Positions 19,661 to 29,376 of a DNA stretch of 31,878 nt are shown piece after piece. Origin of the DNA: Welwitschia mirabilis (taxonomy: Eukaryota > Gnetophyta > Gnetopsida > Welwitschiales); the NCBI GenBank assembly GCA_051453625.1, contig JBOZIK010000001.1, forward strand, positions 42,106,658 through 42,138,535, read 5' to 3'. Position 1 is the stretch's first letter; every line of letters starts with the position of its first letter. The translations under genes were made by a program, and so were the position numbers. The notes beneath the pieces were generated by a model. It was not told where the DNA came from. It saw only the letters and a program-made list of their open reading frames with translations, and did not search any database.

Positions 19661-21335
19661 TGAAAGCTATTTGAATCAAAAGGCTTTTTAAATTATCAGC
19701 TCTTATCCACTTCATCCTTTTAAACCAATTTGATATACCTCCTCTTAGTACAAATTTGAAAGGAAAAGTACTAATGGAATTTGAAGACAAAATTAATTTT
19801 TAGCATTACAAATAACTTGGAATGATCTGACTTACCAAAAAAATAACATGTAAATTTAGAAATAAGCTTATTCTACCAAGTTATCTTATTTTGCTGATTT
19901 TATGGCCTTTGGGGGATGAATCCAATACCTATCTTGTCATGAGCCAGTTTCCATATTCTAAGCATTTATTTCAATTTAGTTAAACCAACTGAAAATTTAT
20001 TAACAAAACATGATAAGTTCTTTACCTCTAGTAAAAGTTTAGAATTTTTAGATTTGACCATCTTATACTTCATTTCCAATTTCTCCTTTTCTTTGATAAG
20101 AATCTTCACAATCTATTTAAATTATTGTTTTGCTTTGCTAATTTTCACACTTTATGTAAAGTGTCTGATAGGTGTTTTCATGTTCATTCTAGTCTACTTT
20201 AATGAGATTTAAATGATTGGGTTCAGATGAGCAAATTAGGTTCTATAATGGAGACACAATTGCCATGAATGAGAGCCTTCTATCTCCATCTAATTCTTGG
20301 CTAGAACTACTATAATCCTCTTCATCTACATTGTATTATATAACAATGAATAAAGATGTCTTTGACTTTCTTATTCTCTCTTATTGTTTCGATACTCATT
20401 TGCAATGTGTCCATAACTTTTACACATATAACATTGGATCTATGTTCCTTTTTCTTGATCTTTTTTAAACTTGAAGTGACCTCTTTTTGTTTCTCTACTT
20501 GGCTTACCTTCTTTCTTTCTTTTGTGCAAAACTTTCTTAAATCTCCTTGCTAGTAGGATAAATTTATTATTATTAATATCTTCATCTAATTTTTCTAACC
20601 TGTATTCTTCCTATACACATTTCAAAACAATACTTTTTTTCTATCTTTAGTAAAATTTAATTCATAAATTTGTAAATTACCTTACCATTCCTTAAGCGCC
20701 ATCAGGTTTGTATCTTTAATTTCTTTGATTACATTGATTTTTAGATTAAACCTTTTTAGAAAAGATCTTAACACTTTTCAAACCACCTTTGCCTCATCTA
20801 TTCTTTTACCTAGACTTTCCATGGAATTTACAATGTCTATAAGTCTATAAAAGAATTCCTATAGAGTTTTCTCCTCATCCATATGGATGTCTTTAAATTT
20901 AGAAATGACCATTTGAAGTTTGACCTGCTTGATAGTGGATGTCCCTTCATGTGCAATTTCAAGGATGTCCCAAGATTTTTTTACATATTCTCAGTTTACA
21001 AATTGTAGATTTCTTTATGTGTTCATAGTTTACAATTTGTTTAAACTCATCTGTACAAACTGCATAAAAAATTGCATTAAGAGCATGGATGTATATGGTA
21101 GATTTGAATATATTAAGGGGAAATCATTGGTCTCTAGTTTTTGCTATTATAATGGTATTTTCATGGGCATCAGTTTTAGCTAGAGTGAACATACTATAAC
21201 CATTGTAAATGACCTCTTTAATTTCTACATCTAGGAACCTCNNNNNNNNNNNNNNNNNNNNNNNNNNNACACATAGTTTAACCCATTGAACATGGGTGAA
21301 TGACCAGTGAAAAAGCTATAGGAAGTGTTACCCAT
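19661..21335 (-). pseudogene. Copia gag (B)
   Basis: Capsid/nucleocapsid polyprotein. A start ATG at 21333-21335 gives MGNTSYSFFTGHSPMFNGLN, matching the PP-FDGTNYSYWK opening of Sirevirus gag. A zinc knuckle near 20394-20436 reads CYMCKSYGHIANEY, so the C-X2-C-X4-H part is intact and the final Cys is Tyr. The basic stretch before it (KKIKKKEHRSN) and the DSSSD/E-type acidic stretch after it (about 20290-20340) are typical. A 27-N gap lies at 21242-21268. The knuckle is close in sequence to that of element X (24304-24516), confirming one family. Several frameshifts and stops. Confidence 0.8.
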
Positions 21336-21387
21336 TTTTTTAATTCTAAAGTATAGACATATTAGAATCCAAAATAGACTCAACCAA

Positions 21388-21399
21388 GCTCTAATATGA
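21388..21399 (-). other. Primer-binding site, initiator tRNA-Met (B)
   Basis: The plus strand reads GCTCTAATATGA, a mutated form of GCTCTGATACCA, whose complement TGGTATCAGAGC is the standard copia PBS. It lies two bases from the TGTAGG start of the LTR. Confidence 0.65.
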
Positions 21400-21401
21400 A
21401 A

Positions 21402-23569
21402 TGTAGGAAAAACCCTATAGAAAAGGAGGGGGGTGTGTGGATAGAATTTAAAAAATAATCAAATAAATTCACAAAAATATCTTTACTTAAAATGAACATT
21501 AAAAGTTATGCAAATAAAACTAAAACTATTCTAAAAAATAAATAACAGAAAGCACAGAAATATTGATGAGGATGCACATAAGATTTATAGTGTTATGGGA
21601 AAACCCTACTCTATTCTTGATGATTAGCTTCTACTCAAGTCTAATTCAAATCTTTGTTAATATCTTTCTAGGTATTCCAACTTTACCTATAACCTTTAGA
21701 ATCAGAATTTTCTGAGGCTCAATTTCAACCTTCAATAAGAATGTAAAGTAATGATAATGATGTACTAATATGCATAGGTTTCACTTGATCTCTAACTTAA
21801 AAATAGTATTGATACACTACTTAAGGGGATGGTATATCCATAAGCATATCGTATAATTGACTTAATTAAATATACAATAATAACAATAGCTCTTATTTCA
21901 TGTTTGGTCATGTAAAAAGAATGCTAATGAGTATAATTAATGATTTTAGAAAGATTCAAAAGTGGTACAATGGTTTTTACTCTTGACAAATATATAGTCA
22001 AGGNNNNNNNNNNNNNNNNNNNNNNNNNNNNNNNNNNNNNNNNNNNNNNNNNNNNNNNNNNNNNNNNNNNNNNNNNNNNNNNNNNNNNNNNNNNNNNNNN
22101 NNNGCTCTTATTTCATGTTTGGTCATGTAAAAAGTATGCTAATGAGTATAATGAATGATTTCAGAAAGATTAAAAAGTGGTACAATGGTTTTTACTATTG
22201 ACAAATATATAGTCAAGGTATTTTAGGACTTTTACAAGTGAAAATGACCTTCTAATAGATAAAAATGGGTTCATAATGACTAGAAAAATCCCATTTCTAT
22301 CACAACTGGTTGACCCCTTGAAATATTTGATCAACTTCATTTGGTGCTGTCACTAAAGTTGATTACCTCATGTCCTTCTGGCCGACCCCTATTTCTTATG
22401 GATTCATGTCTAGTCGACCCCTCAGGNNNNNNNNNNNNNNNNNNNNNNNNNNNNNNNNNNNNNNNNNNNNNNNNNNNNNNNNNNNNNNNNNNNNNNNNNN
22501 NNNNNNNNNNNNNNNNNNNNNNNNNNNNNNNNNNNNNNNNNNNNNNNNNNNNNNNNNNNNNNNNNNNNNNNNNNNNNNNNNNNNNNNNNNNNNNNNNNNN
22601 NNNNNNNNNNNNNNNNNNNNNNNNNNNNNNNNNNNNNNNNNNNNNNNNNNNNNNNNNNNNNNNNNNNNNNNNNNNNNNNNNNNNNNNNNNNNNNNNNNNN
22701 NNNNNNNNNNNNNNNNNNNNNNNNNNNNNNNNNNNNNNNNNNNNNNNNNNNNNNNNNNNNNNNNNNNNNNNNNNNNNNNNNNNNNNNNNNNNNNNNNNNN
22801 NNNNNNNNNNNNNNNNNNNNNNNNNNNNNNNNNNNNNNNNNNNNNNNNNNNNNNNNNNNNNNNNNNNNNNNNNNNNNNNNNNNNNNNNNNNNNNNNNNNN
22901 NNNNNNNNNNNNNNNNNNNNNNNNNNNNNNNNNNNNNNNNNNNNNNNNNNNNNNNNNNNNNNNNNNNNNNNNNNNNNNNNNNNNNNNNNNNNNNNNNNNN
23001 NNNNNNNNNNNNNNNNNNNNNNNNNNNNNNNNNNNNNNNNNNNNNNNNNNNNNNNNNNNNNNNNNNNNNNNNNNNNNNNNNNNNNNNNNNNNNNNNNNNN
23101 TTTTCACTCTAAGTTTGGTTGACCCCTTAGGAATCTGATTGACCCCTTAATAATTAGATATGAAAATTTGATACTGAAGTCTAGTTAATCCCTTAAGAAT
23201 TTGGTTAACCCCTTGATGATTGGATATGAAAATTTAATGCTCAGATTTAGTCGACCACTCAAGAATCTACTCAACCCCTTGAAGATCAACTATGAATTAT
23301 TAGGTTCTTAGTTCTGGTTAACCTCATATTTTTCTAGTCGACCCCTATGAATTTAGTTTATTTTAGTGTAACATTTAAGTGCAATCGACCCCTTAAAAAT
23401 CTAGTCAATGCCTTGGAGGGTATACAAACTAATAAGTTTAGATTTAAATTATGATAAGTTATTTTAATTTCTGACCTGTAATGATTAATATTTTCTACAT
23501 AGAATACAAAATGGTTTGCTAAATAGAAAACATTAATTTAACATCAAATTAACAAATATTAACTTAACA
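21402..23569 (-). repeat. 5' LTR of copia B, with two gaps
   Basis: Starts TGTAGGAAAAACCC beside the PBS and ends CAAATTAACAAATATTAAC then TTAACA. It aligns with 13485-14836 and 25299-26556. Its 2,168-bp span is inflated by a 100-N gap with duplicated flanks (22004-22103) and a 674-N gap (22427-23100) inside the repeat array. The two other copia LTRs are 1.26-1.35 kb. After the gap, repeats with anchors at about 23148, 23214 and 23281 show the 66-bp period, and TTGACC occurs at 23119-23124 and 23139-23144. Open frames crossing the gap are artefacts. Confidence 0.8.
21888..22218 (+). repeat. Near-identical flanks of a 100-N gap (copia B 5' LTR)
   Basis: About 115 bp ending at 22003 and 115 bp beginning at 22104 are the same sequence (GCTCTTATTTCATGTTTGG through ATATATAGTCAAGG) with several substitutions. 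This has the same form as the duplication around 7441-7540, again with exactly 100 N. The other copia LTRs carry this block once, which favours a misjoin over a real tandem duplication. Confidence 0.8.
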
Positions 23570-25232
23570 CTAGCTAATTTTATTTGATACTTTAAAAGCT
23601 GTTTGAATTAATAAAATTTTCAAGTCGTCAGCTCTTACTCACTTAATCCATTTGAACTATTGTGGTACACATTCCCTTGGAATAAATTTAAATTGAAAAG
23701 TACTAATATAATTGAAAAGAACATTAACCTTTTAGCATTACAAAATAATTTAGAATAACCTATATTTTCATAAAAATAACACATAATTTTGACACATAAT
23801 TATTTTATCATGTTATCTGATTCAATTGATTTTATGGTTTTTGAGAGATGAATCTAATACCTTTATTATTATGGTCTTCATATCCTAAGCATTTATTTCA
23901 ATTTACTTAAACTATTTGAAAATTTATTTACAAAGTGAAATAAGCTTTTTACCTCTTAATTAATCTTGGAATTTTTTGTTTGAACCATTTTGTACTTTAT
24001 CAACTGCTTCTTTTATTTGATCAGAATCTTTACTATCTTATTTAGATTATTGATTCATTTTGCCAAATTTTTACATTCTGAATAAAGCTCTTAATAGGTA
24101 TCTTCTAGTTTTCCTTCATCGTATTTAATAAGATCTAGATCATTTAGCTTTGTTCAATAAGACATGTTGTTTATGGAAGGGACTATTACCATGAAATACA
24201 TTCTTTGGTCTCTATTTGATTCTTGGCTTGAGCTACTATCATCTTCTTCCTCTACATTATCTCATGTGGTAATAGAAGATGATGTTTTTGATTTCCTTTG
24301 ATCTCATATTTTGTTTGAAAATTTATTTGTAACATGTTCATATCCCTTAGAAGCATAGCATTGGATCTTCTTTCCTTCTTTTAGATCTCTTCTTAGTTTT
24401 AAATGGCCACTCTTTGATCCATTACTTGGTTTAACTTCTTTCTTTCTTTCTTTTATGTAAGACTTTTTTAAATATTCTTGCCAAAAGAGAAACCTCATTT
24501 CCTTCAAAGTCTTCATCTAATTTGTTAAATTTGGCTTCTTCCTACATACTTTTGAATGCAAGACTTTTCTTTTTATCTTTATAAAACTTTAACTCATAAG
24601 TTTGAAGATGATCTTGAAGTTTCTTAGGCACCATTTGATTGATGTCCTTGCTTTCCTTGATGGTGGTAATCTTTGTCTTAAAGCGTTTTGGAAGAGATCT
24701 TAGAACATTTTATTAACCTTTACTTTATCCATTTTCTCGTCTGGAATTACTATAGAGTTTATAATATCTATCAGTCTAGTAAAGAACTCTTGTAGAGTCT
24801 TCTCTTCTTCCATGTGAATATCTTCAAACTTGAAAATAAGCATTTGCAGGTTTGCCTACTTTATAATAGATATTTCTTTATGTGCTATTTAAATAATTTC
24901 CCAAGCTTCTTTGGTATATTCACAGTTCATAATCCACATGAATTCATCTATAAATACTGCAAAAAAAGTAGCATTAAGATCATGGGCATCTAGGGTAGTT
25001 TTGGCTTTGTCAATAGGAGTTCATTGGTCTCAATATTTTTCTACGACTATGGTCATTCCATTACTATCAGTTTTGAATAGTGTGAGCATAATTTATCCAT
25101 TATAGATTACCTTTTCTATGTCTACATTTAAGAATCTAAGAAATATCTCATATGGGCCATCCAATAGGCATAGATTATCCCATCAAACATTTGGGGTTTT
25201 TGATAAAAAAAGCCATTTAAAGGATCACTCAT
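23570..25232 (-). pseudogene. Copia gag and gag-protease junction (X)
   Basis: Minus-strand gag of element X. The start ATG at 25230-25232 gives MSDPLNGFFYQKPQMFDGII, then YAYWMAHMR, a clear match to the RPPMFDGTNYAYWKARM gag start. The clean stretch 24304-24516 holds EMRFLFWQEYLKKSYIKERK and a zinc knuckle CYASKGYEHVTNKF, in which the second Cys is Ser and the last is Phe. Position 23570 corresponds to B about 19634, in the gag-protease junction; lower coordinates are B's LTR. Its partner half is at 11737-13484. Several frameshifts are present. Confidence 0.8.
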
Positions 25233-25284
25233 AGTTAAGTTTCAGAAGCATAGATTTATTAGGATCTACTAATGACTCAATCTA

Positions 25285-25296
25285 GCTTTGATACCA
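25285..25296 (-). other. Primer-binding site, initiator tRNA-Met (X)
   Basis: The plus strand reads GCTTTGATACCA, one base different from the copia standard GCTCTGATACCA, and lies two bases from the TGAAAG start of the LTR. It is the best-preserved PBS in the window. Confidence 0.85.
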
Positions 25297-25298
25297 AA

Positions 25299-26556
25299 TG
25301 AAAGATTTAGAATTCTAAAGGAGGGAATGAATAGGATTTAAAAAAAAAATAAATTCAAAAGCTATCTCTACAAGTATTGAATACTAAATATATTTGTGCA
25401 TATGAAATACCAAAAATATGATCTAAAAGAAAACTAATTAAAAGCACAAAATACCAATGGATATAGACACATGATTATAGTGATTTAAAAAACCCCCTAC
25501 TCCACTCTTAGTGATTAGATTCTACTCAAGACTAATCTAGATCTTTGTTATTCACTTTCTAGGTATTTCAGGTTCACCTATAATCTTTTACAATAGGACT
25601 TTTTACAGGCTCAGTCTCAACCTTTATAGAGAATGATTTGTAGTATCAATAGTAGGCTCTAATGCATAGGATTTACTAGATATGAAGTACAATAGTAATG
25701 GTGCTATACTATTTGAAATGATATCACAAATTTACATACGTATAGTGCAAATTGATTGACCAAATGACTAATAATAAAAAGATATTCATTTGACTTTGGT
25801 TAGGTAGAAGATGTATCACAATATTTTAAAATGATTTTAATATCTAATAATTATATAAGAGATGCATTTTAAAATTTTACAAGTAAATCCAATTCTCTAA
25901 TGAATAAAAATAAGAGATCAATAGCTAGAAAAATCCTGTTTCTATCATAATTAGTTAACCCCTTAAAATGTCTGATTAACTTCATTAAGTACCATTACTA
26001 AAGTCAGTTGCTCCCATTGTCTTTCAGTTAATCTACTTTATTTATGTCTTCATGTCTAGTTGATCCAATTTAGGATCCAGTTAATCACATTTCTAGTTAA
26101 CCACATTTTGGTTCGGTCAATTCCATGTGAAGAAAAGTGTAGAACAACATTTTTAGCCTAGATGCGATTAAACCCTAAAGAATCTAGTTAACCCCTTGAT
26201 GATAAAAGATGAAAACATTTTTACTCTAGATATGATTAACACTTTAGGAATCCGATTGACCCCTTGATGATTAGATGTGAAAAATTTATTATACAAGTCC
26301 AGTCAACCCTTTAGAAATCTAGTTAACCCCTTAGTAATCTATTTTTAATACTTATTGGTACAAGTTTAATTGATTCCTTAGGAATCTAGTCAATTCCTTT
26401 AAGAGATCATAACTTATTAAGTTCAAGTAAGATTGGTGACAAATGTTCGCTGCTTCTGACTTGTAAGGATTAATATTCTATATAAGAAATACACACATAT
26501 TTTTCTATACTAGAAAATGTAATTTTGACATCAACTTAGTAAATTATAACCTAACA
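25299..26556 (-). repeat. 5' LTR of copia X
   Basis: About 1,258 bp, starting TGAAAGATTTAGAATTC and ending AACCTAACA. It is collinear with both copia B LTRs, including GGAATGAATAGGATTT near 25322-25337 and the TTGACC repeats (TTGACC at 26256-26261) with a period near 70 bp between 26194 and 26265. No PBS or PPT lies at its right edge, where gypsy G2 sequence begins, so X appears inserted in G2. Confidence 0.8.
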
Positions 26557-26999
26557 TATTGAAGTCCAAGCTTTTAATGCAATAGAGAAAGATACGAATG
26601 ATTCAACAAAGAAGAGCTTAGTGAAGACATTAGATTAATCATGTCTATAGCACATTACTTACTTCAATTGCAAACTCTTACACATGAAAAACCTATACTT
26701 TTTGATGATATAAAAGAGCTTTCAACCATCATAGAAAGCCTTAATTCACTTAATCATAATAAGATTGATAATGAAATGTCACAACTCATAGAAAAGCATT
26801 TAATAACATTACACTATAAGATATAAAAAAGGTAAAAACTATGCAGTCAACTTTACATGAAGATATGATGGAGATCACTGTAGTTTACTTGAAGAATCTT
26901 AGAAAGGAATGAAAGTATATTTTTATCAATAATGACCCTAGAAATTCCTTGACCATTAATAGATATTTCTATTCTAAAGAAAAAGAGCCTTTGATGTTA
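26557..26999 (+). other. G2 sequence upstream of RT, not assigned
   Basis: Starts at the edge of the copia X LTR. It contains a 61-codon open frame at 26641-26826 (MSIAHYLLQLQTL, then FDDIKELSTIIES) with heptad-like Leu/Ile spacing, in the same strand and order as pol. It could be the protease-RT linker or part of gag, but I do not recognise it as a known domain. Short frames with INNDPRNSLT follow near 26930. Confidence 0.3.
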
Positions 27000-27950
27000 C
27001 TTCTTACATTTAAATAAAAATCCTTTGCATGGAGTCATAAAGATTTAATCCTCATTCCATCACATGTAGTTCAACATAATATATATCTTAAAAATAATGC
27101 AAAACCAATTATTCAACCACATAAACACTTCAATTTAGCATTAAAGTGGTAAAAAGAAGATCATAAAGTGTTTAGATGCTAACATCATTTACCCTATAAG
27201 ATATGATGAGTGGGTTAGCCCATTAATAATATTACTAATAAATATTGTAAATGGAGGGTGTGCATATATTTTTGTAAGCTCAATGAAGTTACTAAAAATA
27301 TTATTATTCTCTCTCTTTTCTTAATTAAGTTTTAGATAGAATATAAGGATATGCTTGGTACTATCTTCTTGATGGTCACAATGAATACAATCAAGTATGT
27401 ACTATAAACGAGGATAAATCAAAAATTGCCTTATTCATTTGATAGTTATGTTTTTAAGAGTATTCCTTTCATTTTATGCAATGCTGTAGCTATCTTTTAA
27501 CACAAAATGATTAGTATCTTTAGTGATTTTGTAGAAAACCCAATTGAAAGTTTTATGGATGATTTTTCAGTCCATGGATATTCGTTTGATAAAATGTTAT
27601 ATCAATTAGCATAAGTCCTATATAGGTGTATCAAAAATGGGCCTCAACTTAGTTGGAAAAATAACCATTTCACGATCAATAATGGTATAGTATTAGGACA
27701 TCATATCTCCATAGAAGACATTCTAATGGATTTATAAAAGTTAATGTTATTAGAAAAGATCCACTTTCCATCAATGTAAAGCAACTTTGATTCTTTCTCG
27801 GATATGGATTATATCATACATTCATAGAAGACTATGCAAAAATTTGCAAACTACTTAATCATTTGTTAGAGAAATATGTCAAGTATGAGTGAAATGATGA
27901 TTGTCAATAAGCCTTTGAGAATCTCAAGAATGCTATCACTAGTGAACCCA
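27000..27950 (+). pseudogene. Gypsy reverse transcriptase (G2)
   Basis: Reverse transcriptase of the Ogre/Tat/Athila clade. In order: SFAWSHKDLILIPSHVVQHN (family FAWSY-DM-GI----V-H-I), KWRVCIYFCKLNEVTKN near 27240-27295 (WR-CIDYR-LN-AT-KD), LLDGHNEYNQV with the first catalytic Asp at 27371-27373, SIPFILCNAVAIF then HKMISIFSDFVENPIESFMD, and the active site FMDDFSVHG (27552-27578), intact. Next come NGIVLGHHIS, IEDYAKICKLLNHLLEKY and FENLKNAITSEPI, the connection to RNase H. Several stops and frameshifts prevent translation, but the catalytic residues visible are better kept than in the copia elements. Confidence 0.9.
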
Positions 27951-28420
27951 TTATGAGTGGATCTGATAGGAACAAAGATTTTGAATTGATGTATGATGCT
28001 AATAATCCTTCTATAAGTGGTGTGTTAGGCTAAAAACATGAAAACGGCCTAAAAATAATAAGTTACATTAGTAAAACTCTTTCAAGTGCTCAATTGAACT
28101 ATACAAATACTAAAAATGAAATTTTAGCAATCATCCTTTATTTGGATAAAATTAGGCATTACCTTCTTAGTTTTAACATTAATGTCTATACTAACCATGT
28201 TGTTATTCGATACTCACTATCAAAGAAAGAATATGATACTCAATTGATAAGATGAATACTTTTATTGCAAGAGTTTAACTTAACTATAGTGGATAAAGTA
28301 GGAAAACAAAATCAAGTTACTGGCTATCTTTTTAGAATCCCTTCACAACAACATCCACTCTTTTACTATTTTAATTACACCATCTATTATGATTTTTATA
28401 ATGAACAACTTTTTATGGTT
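27951..28420 (+). pseudogene. Gypsy RNase H (G2)
   Basis: Continues directly from RT. Blocks: NKDFELMYDANNPSISGVLG (family FE-MCDASDYAVGAVLG, the catalytic Asp kept), ISYISKTLSSAQLNYTNTKN then EILAIILYLDKIRHYLL (the Glu of the ---TEKE block replaced by Asn-Glu), VYTNHVVIRYSLSKK (TDH changed to TNH), LLLQEFNLTIVDKVGKQNQV and TGYLFRI (family VADHLSRI), then YNEQLFMVK. This is one of the longest readable stretches in the window, with few stops. Confidence 0.9.
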
Positions 28421-29376
28421 AAGTAGTTTATGAAGTATCTTTAAAGAAACATACTCCTTGATATGTAGATATTGTGAGTTATTTAGTTACCCTCAAGACA
28501 CCATTAAATTAAACAAGCAATAAACAAAAGTCCTTTCTTCATGGGATAGGTAACTATGAATGCATTGAATCACACTTGTGTAGGTAATGTAAGGATCAAA
28601 TTATGCACAAGTTTATTTCTAATTGGGAAAAAAAGGATATCCTCTTTCTATGTCATGATGGAATATGTGGTAGCTACTTTAGCAGTCCAAAGATTACCAT
28701 AAAAATCATACATTCTAGTTTTTACTGACCTCTTTCTCAATCATATATAAGATATGTGCCTTACACCTATCATTAAATGCGAACCATTTTATTTGTAAGT
28801 CATATATTTTATTGGGCATCTCAAACTCCTCTCATATGAAAAGAACTATATCTTAGCAGTAGTGAATTATGTTACAAAGTAGGTTAAAGACATACCTACA
28901 TAAGCTTGTGATGTAAAACCCATTTGTAATTTCCTTAGATCTAATATCTTTTAAAGGTTTGAATTTCCTAGAATTCCTATTTCTAACCAATTACTCATGT
29001 TATTAATAGAATTATGAAGAAATGTTTACTTTTAGTAGCAATTAAAAATAGAGTTACTAACACCTACCATCCCCAAATAAATTAGTAGGATAAAGAGGCT
29101 AATTGTAAGATCAATAAATTGCTCTTGAAACTTTGTCACGAATCTAAGAAATATTGGATACTTTATCTTAATAATGTTATTTGGGTATATCAAATGAATT
29201 GACATAATTTCTTAGGTTTTTCTCCTTATGAACTTATCTATGATAAAACATGTATGTTTCTAGTTAATATGTGTTATAATTCCCATAAAATAATTCATTA
29301 ACTTAACCTTGTTTTTAGTGATGATAATATTCAAGCATACCTTATTCAATTAAATCTTATTGATGAGAAAAGGACC
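28421..29376 (+). pseudogene. Gypsy integrase, truncated by LTR3 (G2)
   Basis: The zinc-binding N-terminus is poorly readable (28640-28800). The core follows: KNYILAVVNYVTK (about 28840-28879), NFLRSNIF, NRIMKKCLLLV, TYHPQIN (29062-29082, family TPYHPQTNGQAE), KEANCKINKLLLKL, YLNNVIWVYQMN, FLGFSPYELIYDKTCMFLV (family GMSPYRLVYGKACHLPVE) and LNLVFSDDNIQAYLIQLNLI. The end matches the LNLVDLHKN-EHRLAQLDHL block of the G1 integrase, then LTR3 begins at 29377. The IDF Asp block is not clearly visible. Non-functional. Confidence 0.85.

Larger units (their letters stand above)
13485..23569 (-). mobile_element. Copia element B (Sirevirus type), complete but decayed
   Basis: A minus-strand Ty1/copia element with every expected part. 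In sense order these are 5' LTR (21402-23569), tRNA-Met PBS, gag with zinc knuckle, protease, integrase, reverse transcriptase, RNase H, a spacer, an env-like ORF, polypurine tract and 3' LTR (13485-14836). The extra ORF after RNase H, the initiator tRNA-Met PBS and the AAAAAGGGAAA tract following a TGTCA repeat all fit the Sirevirus (SIRE1/Maximus) lineage. It sits inside the related element X. All ORFs carry stops and frameshifts, so it is not autonomous. Confidence 0.8.
11737..26556 (-). mobile_element. Copia element X (Sirevirus type), split by copia B
   Basis: Two separated pieces appear to be one minus-strand Ty1/copia element. The left piece (11737-13484) holds RT start, INT and the protease/GAG-pre-INT region. 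The right piece (23570-26556) holds the gag-protease junction, gag, Met-tRNA PBS and 5' LTR. Aligned to copia B, the left piece ends at the equivalent of about 19630 and the right piece begins at the equivalent of about 19634, so together they are contiguous. Both sides of the inserted element show CTAG at the break. The RT end, RNase H and 3' LTR are missing on the left, where G3 has inserted. Confidence 0.7.

Noticed and set aside
22337-23138. Three ORFs of 250-265 codons
   Set aside because: They consist almost wholly of N. The real flanks are copia LTR repeats.
24911-25105. Plus-strand ORF of 64 codons
   Set aside because: Antisense to the gag of copia X; no independent support.
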